A stretch of 64,000 nucleotides of DNA from Sherwoodlollariibacterium sp049275655 (GTDB taxonomy: Bacteria > Omnitrophota > Gorgyraeia > Gygaellales > Profunditerraquicolaceae): the NCBI GenBank assembly GCA_049275655.1, contig JBASUY010000030.1, positions 186,001 through 250,000 on the forward strand, given 5' to 3'. The notes under the pieces were generated by a model that was given only the letters and a program-made list of their open reading frames with translations, made no database searches and was not told the origin of the DNA. Positions 1 to 9,043 of this stretch are shown here, piece by piece (position 1 is the first letter of the stretch; every line of letters starts with the position of its first letter). Both the position numbers and the translations under genes were made by a program.

Positions 1-1
1 T

Positions 2-1336
2 TTCTTCCCTATAGGAGACAAGATAGTGGATAAAATTGACGCCCTTAAAAGGCTTAGGTTTATGAAACCAAAGAAGATTTCTTTTTTGATTAACCATATA
101 CGCTCCCAAGAAGGGTTACCTTGTATATATTTTGTTTTCGGAAGAAGGCGCGCAGAAGAATTAGCAGAAGAATTAGCGAGCATCTCTTTTTTAAATAAGG
201 ATGAGCGGGCTAAAATAACCGACCTCTACCTTTCGCTTTGTGAGCGTTTTCAATTAAAATCCGACCGCACCGCCCAAAACCTATATCAACTTATACAACA
301 AGGCATTGCCTACCATCACGCCGGAATGCTCCCGACATTAAAAGAGGTTATTGAACGACTCTTCACCAGCAGGCTATTAAAGGTAATATTTACTACCGAG
401 ACCTTTGCCTTAGGGATAAATATGCCCTCGCGTTCTGTAATCTTTGACGGCTTGCGTAAGTTTTACGGCAGATATGTGCGAAACTTAAAAACACGCGACT
501 TCTATCAGATGGCAGGGCGCGCAGGAAGGCGCGGGATAGATACAGAAGGCTTTGTTTATCCGCGCATAAACTTACACCGCATGCGCATTGAAGAAGCAAA
601 AAGAATAATCTACGGCCCTGCGGAAAAGGTGAAAAGTCAACTGAATACCTCTTACGCGACTCTCCTTAACTTATACGAAAAGCACAAAGATGAGCTATTT
701 AAAATTTATCCTCTCTCCTTACATTATTTCCAATCGCGTAAAAATGAGCAAAATGAAGCCTTAAGATTAATTGAATCAAAACTTAAACTCCTTAAAGACT
801 GGGGGCATATATACGACAATACTTTAACTCAAAAAGGCTCGTTTGCTAAGACTGCCTACGGATATGAACTTATCTTAAGCGAGCTATATGAACAGAAGAT
901 ACTGGAACAATTAAATGAATCTGAGTTAGGGGTAATCGCTGTTTCACTTGTCTTTGAGCCGAGAAAAGACCAACGCCTTTCCTTAGGGCTCTCAAAATCC
1001 TCACGCAACCTAAAAAGTATCTGCGAAGATATTTATGATAAGATTAAAAAGAAGGAACAACGTTTTAAGATTTACCCTTTTAGTAAACTCCCTTATTTTC
1101 ACCTAAGCACAACTATGGAGGCGTGGCTAAGGGGAACGAGCTTTGATAAGATACTGCGCTTCAGTGATACGGATGAGGGCGAAGTTGTGCGCTACTTTAG
1201 GATGAGTGTACAGATACTAAGGGAGATATCAGAAGCAGAGGTTGTATCCTACCTTTTAAAAGATAAGATAAAAGAAGCAATCCGCGTTATTAACCGCGAT
1301 GTAGTTGATGCGGAGAAACAACTGCGCGAAGGATAG
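2..1336 (+). CDS. Ski2/Mtr4-type ATP-dependent RNA helicase, 3' part (5' end outside window)
   Basis: This is the C-terminal half of a superfamily 2 helicase; the reading frame is open to the left edge, so the gene begins outside the window. A GTG at position 26 is only an internal codon. Visible helicase motifs are YHHAGMLP, then TTETFALGINMPSR (motif V region) and QMAGRAGRRG (motif VI). These are typical of Ski2/Mtr4/HelY-like proteins that unwind structured RNA. The Walker A and DEAD/DEVH box should lie in the missing N-terminal part. The region after motif VI is a helical tail like the Ski2 family's C-terminal domain. It converges with the macro-Nudix gene, with one base between the stop codons. 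The family call is secure; the substrate is not known. Confidence 0.85.
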   Translation, partial: FFPIGDKIVDKIDALKRLRFMKPKKISFLINHIRSQEGLPCIYFVFGRRRAEELAEELASISFLNKDERAKITDLYLSLCERFQLKSDRTAQNLYQLIQQGIAYHHAGMLPTLKEVIERLFTSRLLKVIFTTETFALGINMPSRSVIFDGLRKFYGRYVRNLKTRDFYQMAGRAGRRGIDTEGFVYPRINLHRMRIEEAKRIIYGPAEKVKSQLNTSYATLLNLYEKHKDELFKIYPLSLHYFQSRKNEQNEALRLIESKLKLLKDWGHIYDNTLTQKGSFAKTAYGYELILSELYEQKILEQLNESELGVIAVSLVFEPRKDQRLSLGLSKSSRNLKSICEDIYDKIKKKEQRFKIYPFSKLPYFHLSTTMEAWLRGTSFDKILRFSDTDEGEVVRYFRMSVQILREISEAEVVSYLLKDKIKEAIRVINRDVVDAEKQLREG

Positions 1337-1337
1337 C

Positions 1338-2279
1338 TTAAATAGGGGCTGTCCCTGATTTTAAGTAATCTCTTAAAATCTCTTTATGGTCAAAAGCAAA
1401 ATCGTAATCTTCTATGTCTTTTAAACTTATAACCTTTATCCCGGCGGCATCATCCCCGGCTTTTGGGGTTCCTATTGCTTTAGCTATAAAGACTGTGCTG
1501 ATAGTATGAAAGCGCGCGTCGCGCTTAGGGTCAGAATAAGTATGGAGTTGTTTTACATCGGTTATATCTAAATTCGTCTCTTCTTTTGCCTCCCTTACTA
1601 CCGCCTCTTCAAGGCTCTCTCCATAGTCAACAAACCCTCCGGGAAGTGCCCAGCCAAACGGGGGATTGCTCCTTTGAATTACAACTACTCTACCGTCTAT
1701 CTCAATAATAACATCAACGGTTGCAAAAGGCCCGTTTTGTAGTTTATTTAAGACATGCTCAAGATATCTTATAACCCCCCTCTCAAATACCTCATATGCC
1801 TCTTTATCATAGAGGCAGAAGGTTATCTCTTTTACTCCTGTCCCCTCTTCCCTTATATACCGCCAAACCTCCTGCGCCATAATCTTAGCCGAGGCTAAAA
1901 GAGGAAACCCTCCGGTGCCACATCCTAAGGCAGGAAATACAATAGACCTAACCTTTAATTCATCTGCTACCTTAAGCGAGTTTTTGCAGGAACTACGTAT
2001 CTTGAATTCATCGGTCTTAAAATCCATACCCATAGTTGAAGCATGGATAATATATTTTGCCTTTAATGCCCCGGCAGAAGTAAATATCGCCTCACCAATA
2101 TTAACCGGGCACTTTTTTACTGCCTCATTCTCAATAATCTTGCCCCCTTTTTTCTTGATAGCCCCGGCAACCCCTCCGCCCATTAACCCTTTGTTATTTG
2201 CGGCATTTACAATAGCATCCGCGCTAAGCTCGGTAATATCCCCCATTACAACCCTTATCTGGGTGTCTTTAATTCTCAT
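1338..2279 (-). CDS. Macro domain-Nudix hydrolase fusion (predicted ADP-ribose metabolism)
   Basis: A 313-residue two-domain protein. Residues 1 to about 170 form a macro domain: GDITELSADAIVNAAN near the N-terminus, then GGGVAGAIKKKGG and PALGCGTGGF, which line the ADP-ribose pocket. Residues about 185-313 form a Nudix domain with a Nudix box GESLEEAVVREAKEETNL; the usual Gly late in the box is Asn. Macro domains bind or hydrolyse ADP-ribose derivatives and many Nudix enzymes cleave ADP-ribose to AMP and ribose-5-phosphate, so the fusion could process ADP-ribose in two steps (inference). I chose the ATG at 2279 over the ATG two codons upstream because AGGAG lies 6 nt before it. The last codons and stop are formed by a half-copy of a dispersed palindrome (1348-1356). 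Confidence 0.85.
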   Translation of the reverse strand: MRIKDTQIRVVMGDITELSADAIVNAANNKGLMGGGVAGAIKKKGGKIIENEAVKKCPVNIGEAIFTSAGALKAKYIIHASTMGMDFKTDEFKIRSSCKNSLKVADELKVRSIVFPALGCGTGGFPLLASAKIMAQEVWRYIREEGTGVKEITFCLYDKEAYEVFERGVIRYLEHVLNKLQNGPFATVDVIIEIDGRVVVIQRSNPPFGWALPGGFVDYGESLEEAVVREAKEETNLDITDVKQLHTYSDPKRDARFHTISTVFIAKAIGTPKAGDDAAGIKVISLKDIEDYDFAFDHKEILRDYLKSGTAPI

Positions 2280-2310
2280 TAGCATCTCCTGATAAAATAA
2301 AACATATCAG

Positions 2311-2383
2311 ATTAACGGGTGGCTAGGGGTGTTTTTAAGGAGCATGATGCGACGAAAAATACCCCTAGACAGGACCCGTTAAT
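2311..2383. repeat. Nested 73-nt palindrome between yjbQ and the macro-Nudix gene
   Basis: Outer arms attaacgggt (2311-2320) and acccgttaat (2374-2383) are exactly complementary. Inner arms at 2323-2336 and 2355-2368 pair over 14 bp with one G-T type mismatch. The loop is about 18 nt. The right outer arm contains the yjbQ stop codon. It lies between two same-strand genes, so it could fold in the mRNA as a processing or termination structure, or be a short non-autonomous repeat. No T-tract typical of an intrinsic terminator follows the outer stem. Confidence 0.75.
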
Positions 2384-2795
2384 CCCCTATTATCTTAACT
2401 AAAACCCGCTTTTTACGTTGGCCGTCAAACTCTCCGTAAAATATCTGCTCCCACGGCCCAAAATCAAGCTTACCATTAGTAATTGCGCAGACCACCTCTC
2501 TGCCCATAATAGTACGTTTCAAATGCGCGTCTCCGTTGTCTTCTCCGGTTAAATTATGCCTGTACTTATCCTTTCCGTAAGGGGCAAGTTTTTCAACCCA
2601 ATCTAAAAAATCCTTATGCAACCCGCCTTCATCATCATTAATAAAGACTGACGCGGTAATGTGCATCGCGTTAACAAGGCATAAGCCCTCTTTAACCCCG
2701 CTTTTTTTAATCGCACTTTCAACCTCTTCTGTAATATTTAAAATCTCATAGCGTTTGTCAGTATTAAACACAAGGTATTGAGTATAACTTTTCAT
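2379..2795 (-). CDS. yjbQ: YjbQ family protein (UPF0047)
   Basis: A 138-residue single-domain protein that matches the YjbQ/UPF0047 family along its whole length. Recognisable segments are GLCLVNAMHITASVFINDDE near residues 37-56, HNLTGEDNGDAHLKRTIMG in the middle and LDFGPWEQIFYGEFDG near the C-terminus, with the conserved His and Asp residues. Some members have been annotated with weak thiamine-phosphate synthase activity; the physiological role is unclear. A good GGAGG lies upstream of the ATG. It follows the aspartic protease gene on the same strand after about 60 nt and probably ends the long transcription unit together with the macro-Nudix gene. Confidence 0.9.
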   Translation of the reverse strand: MKSYTQYLVFNTDKRYEILNITEEVESAIKKSGVKEGLCLVNAMHITASVFINDDEGGLHKDFLDWVEKLAPYGKDKYRHNLTGEDNGDAHLKRTIMGREVVCAITNGKLDFGPWEQIFYGEFDGQRKKRVLVKIIGD

Positions 2796-2857
2796 ATTTT
2801 ACCTCCTACGTCCTTAGCTAAAAACAAAACGGCTTTTGATTAGCTTTTCAAATACCG

Positions 2858-3553
2858 TTAGATTTTTTCAAGGATGAGCCTTTTTTCTTTGTGGTCTATT
2901 TTAAAATTAAAATTCTTTAAAAACGACATCCCTAATAGCCCACCGGCAAAATCAAAATCTCCCCTCTCTTGCATCAGGACTGCGGCAGTCATATCCTTCA
3001 TCTTAAAGTTCTCAACTACCACACTCTTTAAAACAACCCTTGCCGCATCAACTACTCTTCCATCCGCAACCTGAACTTTTAAATCCGGCTTAAGCCTGCT
3101 TAAATCAATCCCGGCTCTCTTTGCAGTACTCCTTGTTAAAAGCATCACCGAAGCTCCGGTATCTAAAAGCATAGGGACCTCAATCTTATCATTAATGGCA
3201 ACCTTTAAAACAATTCCTTTTGAATCATGAGAAAATTTAACATCCCGTGGTTTTGCCTCCTCAATAGCTTTCTGTTTATTAAGTTTATTTTCAAAATCAA
3301 CTCTTTTTTTCTCCCATTGTTTGCGCAAGGATAAGCCTTCATCTTCACCGGAAGGTAAAATTTCGGCGACCTGGTCTTTGGGAAGCTTGATAGTACCAAC
3401 AGAAACCTCAAGCTCAACAAAATGCGCATCCTCCTTATATATAATACCCTCGATACTCCTTCCGTTTTTAAGCTTTATTAAATCAGCATAAATAATAAAA
3501 GGTTGGATTATAAAAAGAAAAAGAAATAAGGTTATTTTTAATACCCTACTCAC
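2858..3553 (-). CDS. Secreted or membrane-anchored retropepsin-like aspartic protease (clan AA)
   Basis: A 231-residue protein with an N-terminal hydrophobic stretch (residues 5-23) that looks like a signal peptide or anchor. Residues 24-65 form a small beta domain beginning LIKLKNGRSIEGIIYKED, of the kind often placed before periplasmic proteases. A Lys/Glu-rich helical linker follows at about 75-105. The protease domain starts near 110 and carries the catalytic motif DTGAS at 131-135, with a later hydrophobic-GLLGMSFL segment typical of single-domain clan AA enzymes that act as dimers. The substrate is unknown. Its ATG overlaps the stop codon of trpB2 by 4 nt, so the two are translationally coupled. 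Confidence 0.8.
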   Translation of the reverse strand: MSRVLKITLFLFLFIIQPFIIYADLIKLKNGRSIEGIIYKEDAHFVELEVSVGTIKLPKDQVAEILPSGEDEGLSLRKQWEKKRVDFENKLNKQKAIEEAKPRDVKFSHDSKGIVLKVAINDKIEVPMLLDTGASVMLLTRSTAKRAGIDLSRLKPDLKVQVADGRVVDAARVVLKSVVVENFKMKDMTAAVLMQERGDFDFAGGLLGMSFLKNFNFKIDHKEKRLILEKI

Positions 3554-4941
3554 AAGCTTCTCCTCTTTTGCCTCCTGACTTTAGGAAATCTCTTTATCGC
3601 TTCAAGGGATGCCTTTAAGTCTTCTTCGGGAAGATGGTATTTAGCTAACTTTCCGCTTAAGAACTTTTCATAGCCGGCTAAATCCATTAAGCCATGCCCG
3701 CTATAATTAAAAAGTATAACCTTGCGCTTCTTCTCCCTCTTTGCCTTTAATGCCTCATCAATTGCGCAGGCGATAGCATGCGAGGTTTCAGGGGCAGGGA
3801 CAGTCCCTTCTGTCTTTGCCCAGATAAAAGCTGAATTGTAACATTTTACCTGATCATAGGCCTTCGGCTTAAATAACCCATCCATAATCGCATGGCTTAT
3901 TAAAGGAGCCATACCATGATAGCGCAACCCTCCTGCGTGTATAGGCTCAGGGATAAAATTATGCCCTAAAGTAAACATCGGCAAAAGCGGGGTCATCCCG
4001 GCGGTATCCCCGTAATCATAGGCAAAAGGCCCGCGGGTTAAAGTAGGGCAGGCAGTTGGCTCAACCGGTATAATCTCTATTTTTTCTCCGTGTATCTTGT
4101 CATAAACAAAAGGAAAGGCTAGCCCGGCAAAATTACTCCCTCCTCCGACGCAACCTATAATTACATCAGGTTTCTTTTCTCCTGCTAAACGTAACTGCTT
4201 CTTAGCTTCTAAGCCGATAATAGTCTGGTGCAATAAGACATGATTTAGGACACTACCTAAAGAATATCGGGTCTTTCCGCTCTTATCAGATACTGCCTCT
4301 TCTATCGCTTCGCTAATAGCTATGCCTAAGCTCCCCGGGGTATTAGGCATCTTTTTAAGAATATCCCTTCCTGCCTTAGTCTCTTTACTTGGGCTGGCAA
4401 TGCATCTTGCCCCCCAGACCTGCATCATAAGTTTACGCATCGGCTTCTGGTCAAAACTAATGCGCACCATATAGACCTTGCATTCTAATTTTAATATATT
4501 GCAGGCAAAAGCCAAAGCAGACCCCCATTGCCCTGCCCCGGTCTCAGTGGTAATCTTCTTTATCCCAAACTTTTTATTATACCAAGCCTGCACTACGGCG
4601 GTATTCGGTTTATGTGAGCCTGCCGGGCTTAAAGACTCATCTTTATAGTAAATCCGTGCCGGCGTCTTTAGGTATTCTTCCAGGTATACGGCGCGGCGCA
4701 AAGGGGCAGGCCGCCAGCGTAAGAGTATGCTAATTACCTCTTCAGGTATATCTATCCAACGCTTAACTGAAGCCTCCTGTTCAATTAAGTTCATCGGGAA
4801 AATCCTTGATAGCATATCCGGGCTTATGGGTTTTCCGTCCGGGGCTAAAGGAGGCTCTATTCCCCCCGATAAATCCGCGGCCAAATTATACCACTTACGC
4901 GGCATATCTTTTTCTTTTAAGAAGACTTTTACCTCTTTCAT
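3550..4941 (-). CDS. trpB: Tryptophan synthase beta chain, TrpB2 type
   Basis: A PLP enzyme of 463 residues, longer than classical TrpB (about 400) and matching the TrpB2 subgroup. The PLP lysine is K111 in SHKPNTA; ETGAGQWGSA, GCVGGGSNF, ETSHAIA and the C-terminal FNYSGHG are all present. TrpB2 makes tryptophan from indole and serine, may scavenge indole, and does not pair with TrpA in the usual way. No trpA or other trp gene is nearby, which fits a stand-alone role, but this window cannot show whether a classical trpB exists elsewhere. AAAGGA lies 8 nt before the ATG. It sits 17 nt downstream of nth. Confidence 0.9.
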   Translation of the reverse strand: MKEVKVFLKEKDMPRKWYNLAADLSGGIEPPLAPDGKPISPDMLSRIFPMNLIEQEASVKRWIDIPEEVISILLRWRPAPLRRAVYLEEYLKTPARIYYKDESLSPAGSHKPNTAVVQAWYNKKFGIKKITTETGAGQWGSALAFACNILKLECKVYMVRISFDQKPMRKLMMQVWGARCIASPSKETKAGRDILKKMPNTPGSLGIAISEAIEEAVSDKSGKTRYSLGSVLNHVLLHQTIIGLEAKKQLRLAGEKKPDVIIGCVGGGSNFAGLAFPFVYDKIHGEKIEIIPVEPTACPTLTRGPFAYDYGDTAGMTPLLPMFTLGHNFIPEPIHAGGLRYHGMAPLISHAIMDGLFKPKAYDQVKCYNSAFIWAKTEGTVPAPETSHAIACAIDEALKAKREKKRKVILFNYSGHGLMDLAGYEKFLSGKLAKYHLPEEDLKASLEAIKRFPKVRRQKRRSL

Positions 4942-4958
4942 CTTTAAGTTCCTTTCTC

Positions 4959-5624
4959 TTAACGGCTTTTTAAAACTCCTATCCTTTTACAAAATTTACC
5001 CGCCAAACATTTGCTACAAAACGGAGAAACAGGCAAGCATAAGTTTTGCCCAAAAGAGACTAAGATTTCATTTAACTCTATCCAAACGCTCTTTGGAAAA
5101 ATCTTCATTAACTTAATCTCTGTCTCTTCCGGTGATTTTGACTTAACCCACCCTAAACGGTTAGATATCCTATGAACGTGGGTATCTACGCATATCGCCG
5201 GGATATTAAACCCTAACCCCAAGACTAAATTGGCGGTCTTTCTACCCACCCCTTTTAAAGATAATAAATCTTCTCTGCAGGAAGGGACTCTCCCGCCAAA
5301 ATCATCAATAATCTTTTTGCTTAAACTTAAAATTACCCTTGCTTTCTTACGATAAAAACCTACCGGATATATTGTCCCCTTAATCTTAGCTATAGGCAAT
5401 TTTAACATACCCTGCGCAGTAGAAGCAAGATTAAATAACTTAACTGAGGCTTCTTGCGTAACCTTATCCTTGGTACGTAAGGATAGAATGCATGATACCA
5501 GAATCTTATATGGACTACTTGAAGGCAAAAGCCTATTAAGAAGAGGCAACTGAAACTGCTTTGCCTGCTTTTTAATTAAACCAAAAACCTTAAGTGCTAT
5601 TATATTCTTACCTGAAATTGACAA
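4959..5624 (-). CDS. nth: Endonuclease III (DNA glycosylase/AP lyase)
   Basis: A 221-residue base-excision repair enzyme that removes oxidised pyrimidines and nicks AP sites. The helix-hairpin-helix LKGVGRKTAN is at 123-132 with the catalytic Lys at 129. The catalytic Asp is D147 in VDTHVHR. The C-terminal [4Fe-4S] motif C-x6-C-x2-C-x5-C is complete (CLPVSPFC then SKC then LAGKFC). The start is a TTG that overlaps the last 25 nt of the upstream outer-membrane protein gene. No ATG fits the family length, so coupled initiation at TTG is my reading; the exact start is less sure than the function. Confidence 0.92.
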   Translation of the reverse strand: MSISGKNIIALKVFGLIKKQAKQFQLPLLNRLLPSSSPYKILVSCILSLRTKDKVTQEASVKLFNLASTAQGMLKLPIAKIKGTIYPVGFYRKKARVILSLSKKIIDDFGGRVPSCREDLLSLKGVGRKTANLVLGLGFNIPAICVDTHVHRISNRLGWVKSKSPEETEIKLMKIFPKSVWIELNEILVSFGQNLCLPVSPFCSKCLAGKFCKRIGVLKSR

Positions 5625-6514
5625 TGTATATAAGCCCCATTTTTAATACTTGCCTTTCCGAAACCATCGCGGTATTCTAAGTAACGGCTAAAAACCCCGC
5701 CCGTAGAAAACAAAAACTGGGAATTTTTATTTATATTATACTGAAAACCCACGCCTGTTGTTGCTTGGCTATATTTTAATACTAAATTTTTTTCCTCCCC
5801 TCTATCCACCTCATATTCTCCTAAATCAATATCCCCCTCTAAGAAAAACCCAAACCTTTCATTTAAGAAATAAGTTATATTAGGGTTCTTAGGGATAATA
5901 TTAAAACTGATCTTATCGTTCGGCTCCCAGATAAAGCCCAGCAAGGGCAATACCTTATCCTCAAAATCCGGAAATACCGCCACCCCTAAAAGCAAAGTCA
6001 GATACTCATTAGGTTGGGAGATAATGAAATACTGTTGTAATAGCCTAAAACTTGATGCGCGAAAATTCCACTTTGAACCGAATAAAGAAGGGGCTATATT
6101 TATGCGGAAATAATTATCCTTAATTGTAAAAAAAGGCAAAGTAACCTCTGCCCCAAAAGCAGCAAGGGTAAGGCTTGAAGGAAGTTTTAATTTTGTTGAG
6201 TTATTAATACCGGTATATTTTGCTTCTACCCCTAACTGTAACGGAAGTGTATCTTTTATCTTTAAATCATAACTGTATTCAGCCGCAGACTGGACTATTG
6301 AGATACTCCCTGAAGCGGCTTTATCCTTCCTGGACGGGATATATTTAAAATAGGTGTCCACCTCGCAAGTAAAATCCTCTTTAGGGTTTTCATAAGTAAT
6401 AAACTCCCCTAAGCGTTGCCGAAAGAAAGCTTTATCTTCTTCCCCTCTTGCCTCTGCGGAAAAAATAACGCTAAACAAAAAAAATAAAATTAAATAAGAG
6501 TATTTTTTTGTCAT
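5600..6514 (-). CDS. Predicted outer-membrane beta-barrel protein
   Basis: A 304-residue protein with a clear signal peptide (residues 1-24, cleavage near AEARG). The mature part alternates short hydrophobic and polar strands and ends in FQVRI, like an outer-membrane beta-barrel with a terminal beta-signal. It resembles DUF6268-type proteins, but I cannot confirm the family. Its start lies 3 nt after the stop of the upstream AsmA-like gene, and its 3' end overlaps nth. Pairing with an AsmA-like gene suggests an envelope role (inference). No enzymatic motif is visible. Confidence 0.6.
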   Translation of the reverse strand: MTKKYSYLILFFLFSVIFSAEARGEEDKAFFRQRLGEFITYENPKEDFTCEVDTYFKYIPSRKDKAASGSISIVQSAAEYSYDLKIKDTLPLQLGVEAKYTGINNSTKLKLPSSLTLAAFGAEVTLPFFTIKDNYFRINIAPSLFGSKWNFRASSFRLLQQYFIISQPNEYLTLLLGVAVFPDFEDKVLPLLGFIWEPNDKISFNIIPKNPNITYFLNERFGFFLEGDIDLGEYEVDRGEEKNLVLKYSQATTGVGFQYNINKNSQFLFSTGGVFSRYLEYRDGFGKASIKNGAYIHCQFQVRI

Positions 6515-6517
6515 AAA

Positions 6518-9043
6518 TTACTCCGGGGACTCCTTTTTGCTAATAGCCTTCTTTAAGATACTGGTAATTCCTTTAACGATATTCTCAACTACAGGCTTAA
6601 AGCTATACTTAGGTTCTTTTAATGTCCCGGTTATATTGATAACGGCAAATTTTCCGGAACTACCGATAATCGCGGTAGTTATATCTTTAAAACTTTTGCT
6701 TAAAGGGGCTGCCTCATCAATAATATCAATATTTAACGATGCATCAATGGTATTATCAAAACCAATCTTGGCCTTGCCGGCAACAGAGGCTATATTGCTT
6801 TCAATGGTAAGGTTATCGGTAAGGATATATTTATCCTCTACAATAAAATCGGCCCTACCCTCATGAAAGACTATATTGGCAAAGTCTTTTGCAAATAAAA
6901 ACTTGCCTAACCCCTTAAAAAGGTCAAGCTCCCATAACTTGCCCTTAACTATATCTAATGAACCTGAACCGTGTAATTTTGATAAATCATTTGAAGGCCC
7001 GTTTAATTTAATCTCTCCGTTAAGAAGCCCGGATATATCCTTATTTTTCGCCTCAGTATCGTTTTTAAGACTTTCTATTTTTACCCCTTCAAGAGAAAGA
7101 GTAAAAGCATAGGGTAAGTTTTCTAATTTTAAATTTAAGGAAGATACAATACTAACTTTACCCTCGTAAAAGTCAAAAGTTAAGGGCAAGATATCCGCCA
7201 CGCCATTAGCCTGCTTGTAATGGCCTGAAATGTTTTGTGCTTTTAACCCGTAAAAACTACATACGGGGCTTGAAAACTTAAAATCCACAAAAGCGCCTTT
7301 AATATCTTTTATATCCCCGTTTATCTTAAAAACTGAATCTATCTTGCCCTTAGGGTTTATTTTTTGAAGTTGTTCTTTAAACTTATCCAGCGGCTTGCTT
7401 AAATCTTCAAGATTAAGTAAAAAAGAACCTACAAGGTTTAGATTAGAGTTTGCCGTATCAAAACTTCCTTTGGCTTTAAGGCTTGAATTAAGGTATTTGG
7501 CGGATAAACTATCAACAGATACTTTTGTTTTATCTACTTTAAAAGCGCTTTGCAAGGATAATTCTTGCGAAGATAAATCAAAGGATATCTTTGGCGACGT
7601 AAAATCTTCGGCAATAAAATCTAAGCTGTAAGGCATATCCTGATAGATAAAACTTATCCCCTTTGCAGAGGATTTCTTTTGCGTAAACTCTACTCTTCCG
7701 TTAATACCCTGGATAATACTATCAATCTTATTCGGTATAAAAAAAGCGTCCTTTAAATCAACTATCCCATCTAAATTAACCTGCTTATCTTTTAAGTTCT
7801 CAGAATGAATATTTAAAGATAAGCTTGATTCTCCTATGGCCTCTCCTGGCAGAATAAAACCGAACCTCTCACGGGCTAATCTTTGAGCATCGCTTAAACT
7901 AAAATCAGATGTTAAAGCAAGTTCTAGCTTGGGATTAGAAAAATTACTCAGCTTAAACTTTAGGTTTACCGGTAAACCAAATATAAGCGTAGATAAACCC
8001 TCTGAAGATACCTCCTTGTCGCTAAAAGCAACTAAACACTTATTAATATGGACCTTATCTACATGTTCTAAACCAGAGATAACCACATCGGTAAAAAAGG
8101 ATCTCCCGTTATAATAGAGCTCTTTTGAAAATAATGAATATTTTAAATTAATATCAAGGTCAGAATTAAAAATAGCCGACAATCCCTCTTTCTCTAAGTT
8201 AATCTTATTAGCCTTAGCCTTACAGTTTATATCCAATAGGCTATCCTTCATCGTTAAAGAGGAAGAAAAATCTACCAATCCCTCTTTTATTGAAAGCCCT
8301 AAAAAGCGGTAGTAACCTTGAAAATAGGCAGGCGAAATACTTTTAAGTATTAAATTGGATTTTAATTCACTTTGAGCAAAGTTAAACTCCCCGTTTAAGT
8401 AGATATTTGGATGAGAATTACCGAAAGACTTAGCAGAACCCTTAAACCTTAAAGAATAAGGAAGCGCCAAATAAATACCAAGATCTATATTGCTTAAATC
8501 TAAGTTAAAGGGTTCTGCTAAAGAGAAGTCTTTAAATTTAAGCGATGAATCCGTTATATTAACTCTATAAACCTCTAAAACAAAACCCCTTTTATCTTTT
8601 TTTTCTCTTTCCGGGGTCTTACCGGATAGAAGGGATTTATCTTGGGGTAAAGCTTCCTCTTTTTTAACTAATAAATCCGCTAAATTAAAACTCCCGTCGC
8701 CTCTTCTCTCAAGATAAATAAAAGCAGAGCGTAAGTTAACCTTCGGGATAATTATTTTTTTTTGTATAATCCCCCAAGGCCAAAATATACACGAGGCTTC
8801 TTTTATGCTAACAATCTTATCTTCCTTGTCATAAAGAACAAGGCCTTTTAAAACAACGCCTTTAAATATATTGACCTTAACAGAATCAAGCGAAGCCTTC
8901 TTATTAACCGCCTCTTCTATTGATTTTATAATCAGCCCCTGCGCTTTTTGGGGCAAAAAGACATTATTTAAATACACTAACCCTGCAAAAAGAACTGTTA
9001 TAATAACGGCTAAAACTACGATTATAATTAAAAATCTCTTCAT
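6518..9043 (-). CDS. AsmA/TamB-like inner-membrane anchored envelope protein
   Basis: An 841-residue protein with one N-terminal membrane segment (residues about 4-27) followed by a long repetitive beta-rich region and an AsmA-like C-terminal domain (about 640-830). Most of the chain is alternating hydrophobic/polar strands, as in the AsmA, YhdP and TamB families, whose beta-groove proteins bridge the periplasm and move phospholipids or help outer-membrane protein assembly. The short Lys/Glu-rich C-terminus is cytosol-like or disordered. The ATG overlaps the cca stop by 4 nt, so it is co-translated with a tRNA-processing gene. Lipid transport is family inference; no specific partner is visible. 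Confidence 0.75.
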   Translation of the reverse strand: MKRFLIIIVVLAVIITVLFAGLVYLNNVFLPQKAQGLIIKSIEEAVNKKASLDSVKVNIFKGVVLKGLVLYDKEDKIVSIKEASCIFWPWGIIQKKIIIPKVNLRSAFIYLERRGDGSFNLADLLVKKEEALPQDKSLLSGKTPEREKKDKRGFVLEVYRVNITDSSLKFKDFSLAEPFNLDLSNIDLGIYLALPYSLRFKGSAKSFGNSHPNIYLNGEFNFAQSELKSNLILKSISPAYFQGYYRFLGLSIKEGLVDFSSSLTMKDSLLDINCKAKANKINLEKEGLSAIFNSDLDINLKYSLFSKELYYNGRSFFTDVVISGLEHVDKVHINKCLVAFSDKEVSSEGLSTLIFGLPVNLKFKLSNFSNPKLELALTSDFSLSDAQRLARERFGFILPGEAIGESSLSLNIHSENLKDKQVNLDGIVDLKDAFFIPNKIDSIIQGINGRVEFTQKKSSAKGISFIYQDMPYSLDFIAEDFTSPKISFDLSSQELSLQSAFKVDKTKVSVDSLSAKYLNSSLKAKGSFDTANSNLNLVGSFLLNLEDLSKPLDKFKEQLQKINPKGKIDSVFKINGDIKDIKGAFVDFKFSSPVCSFYGLKAQNISGHYKQANGVADILPLTFDFYEGKVSIVSSLNLKLENLPYAFTLSLEGVKIESLKNDTEAKNKDISGLLNGEIKLNGPSNDLSKLHGSGSLDIVKGKLWELDLFKGLGKFLFAKDFANIVFHEGRADFIVEDKYILTDNLTIESNIASVAGKAKIGFDNTIDASLNIDIIDEAAPLSKSFKDITTAIIGSSGKFAVINITGTLKEPKYSFKPVVENIVKGITSILKKAISKKESPE

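Noticed and set aside
1915..2292. 125-codon plus-strand frame opposite the macro domain
   Set aside because: Antisense to conserved ADP-ribose-binding motifs; no ribosome site.
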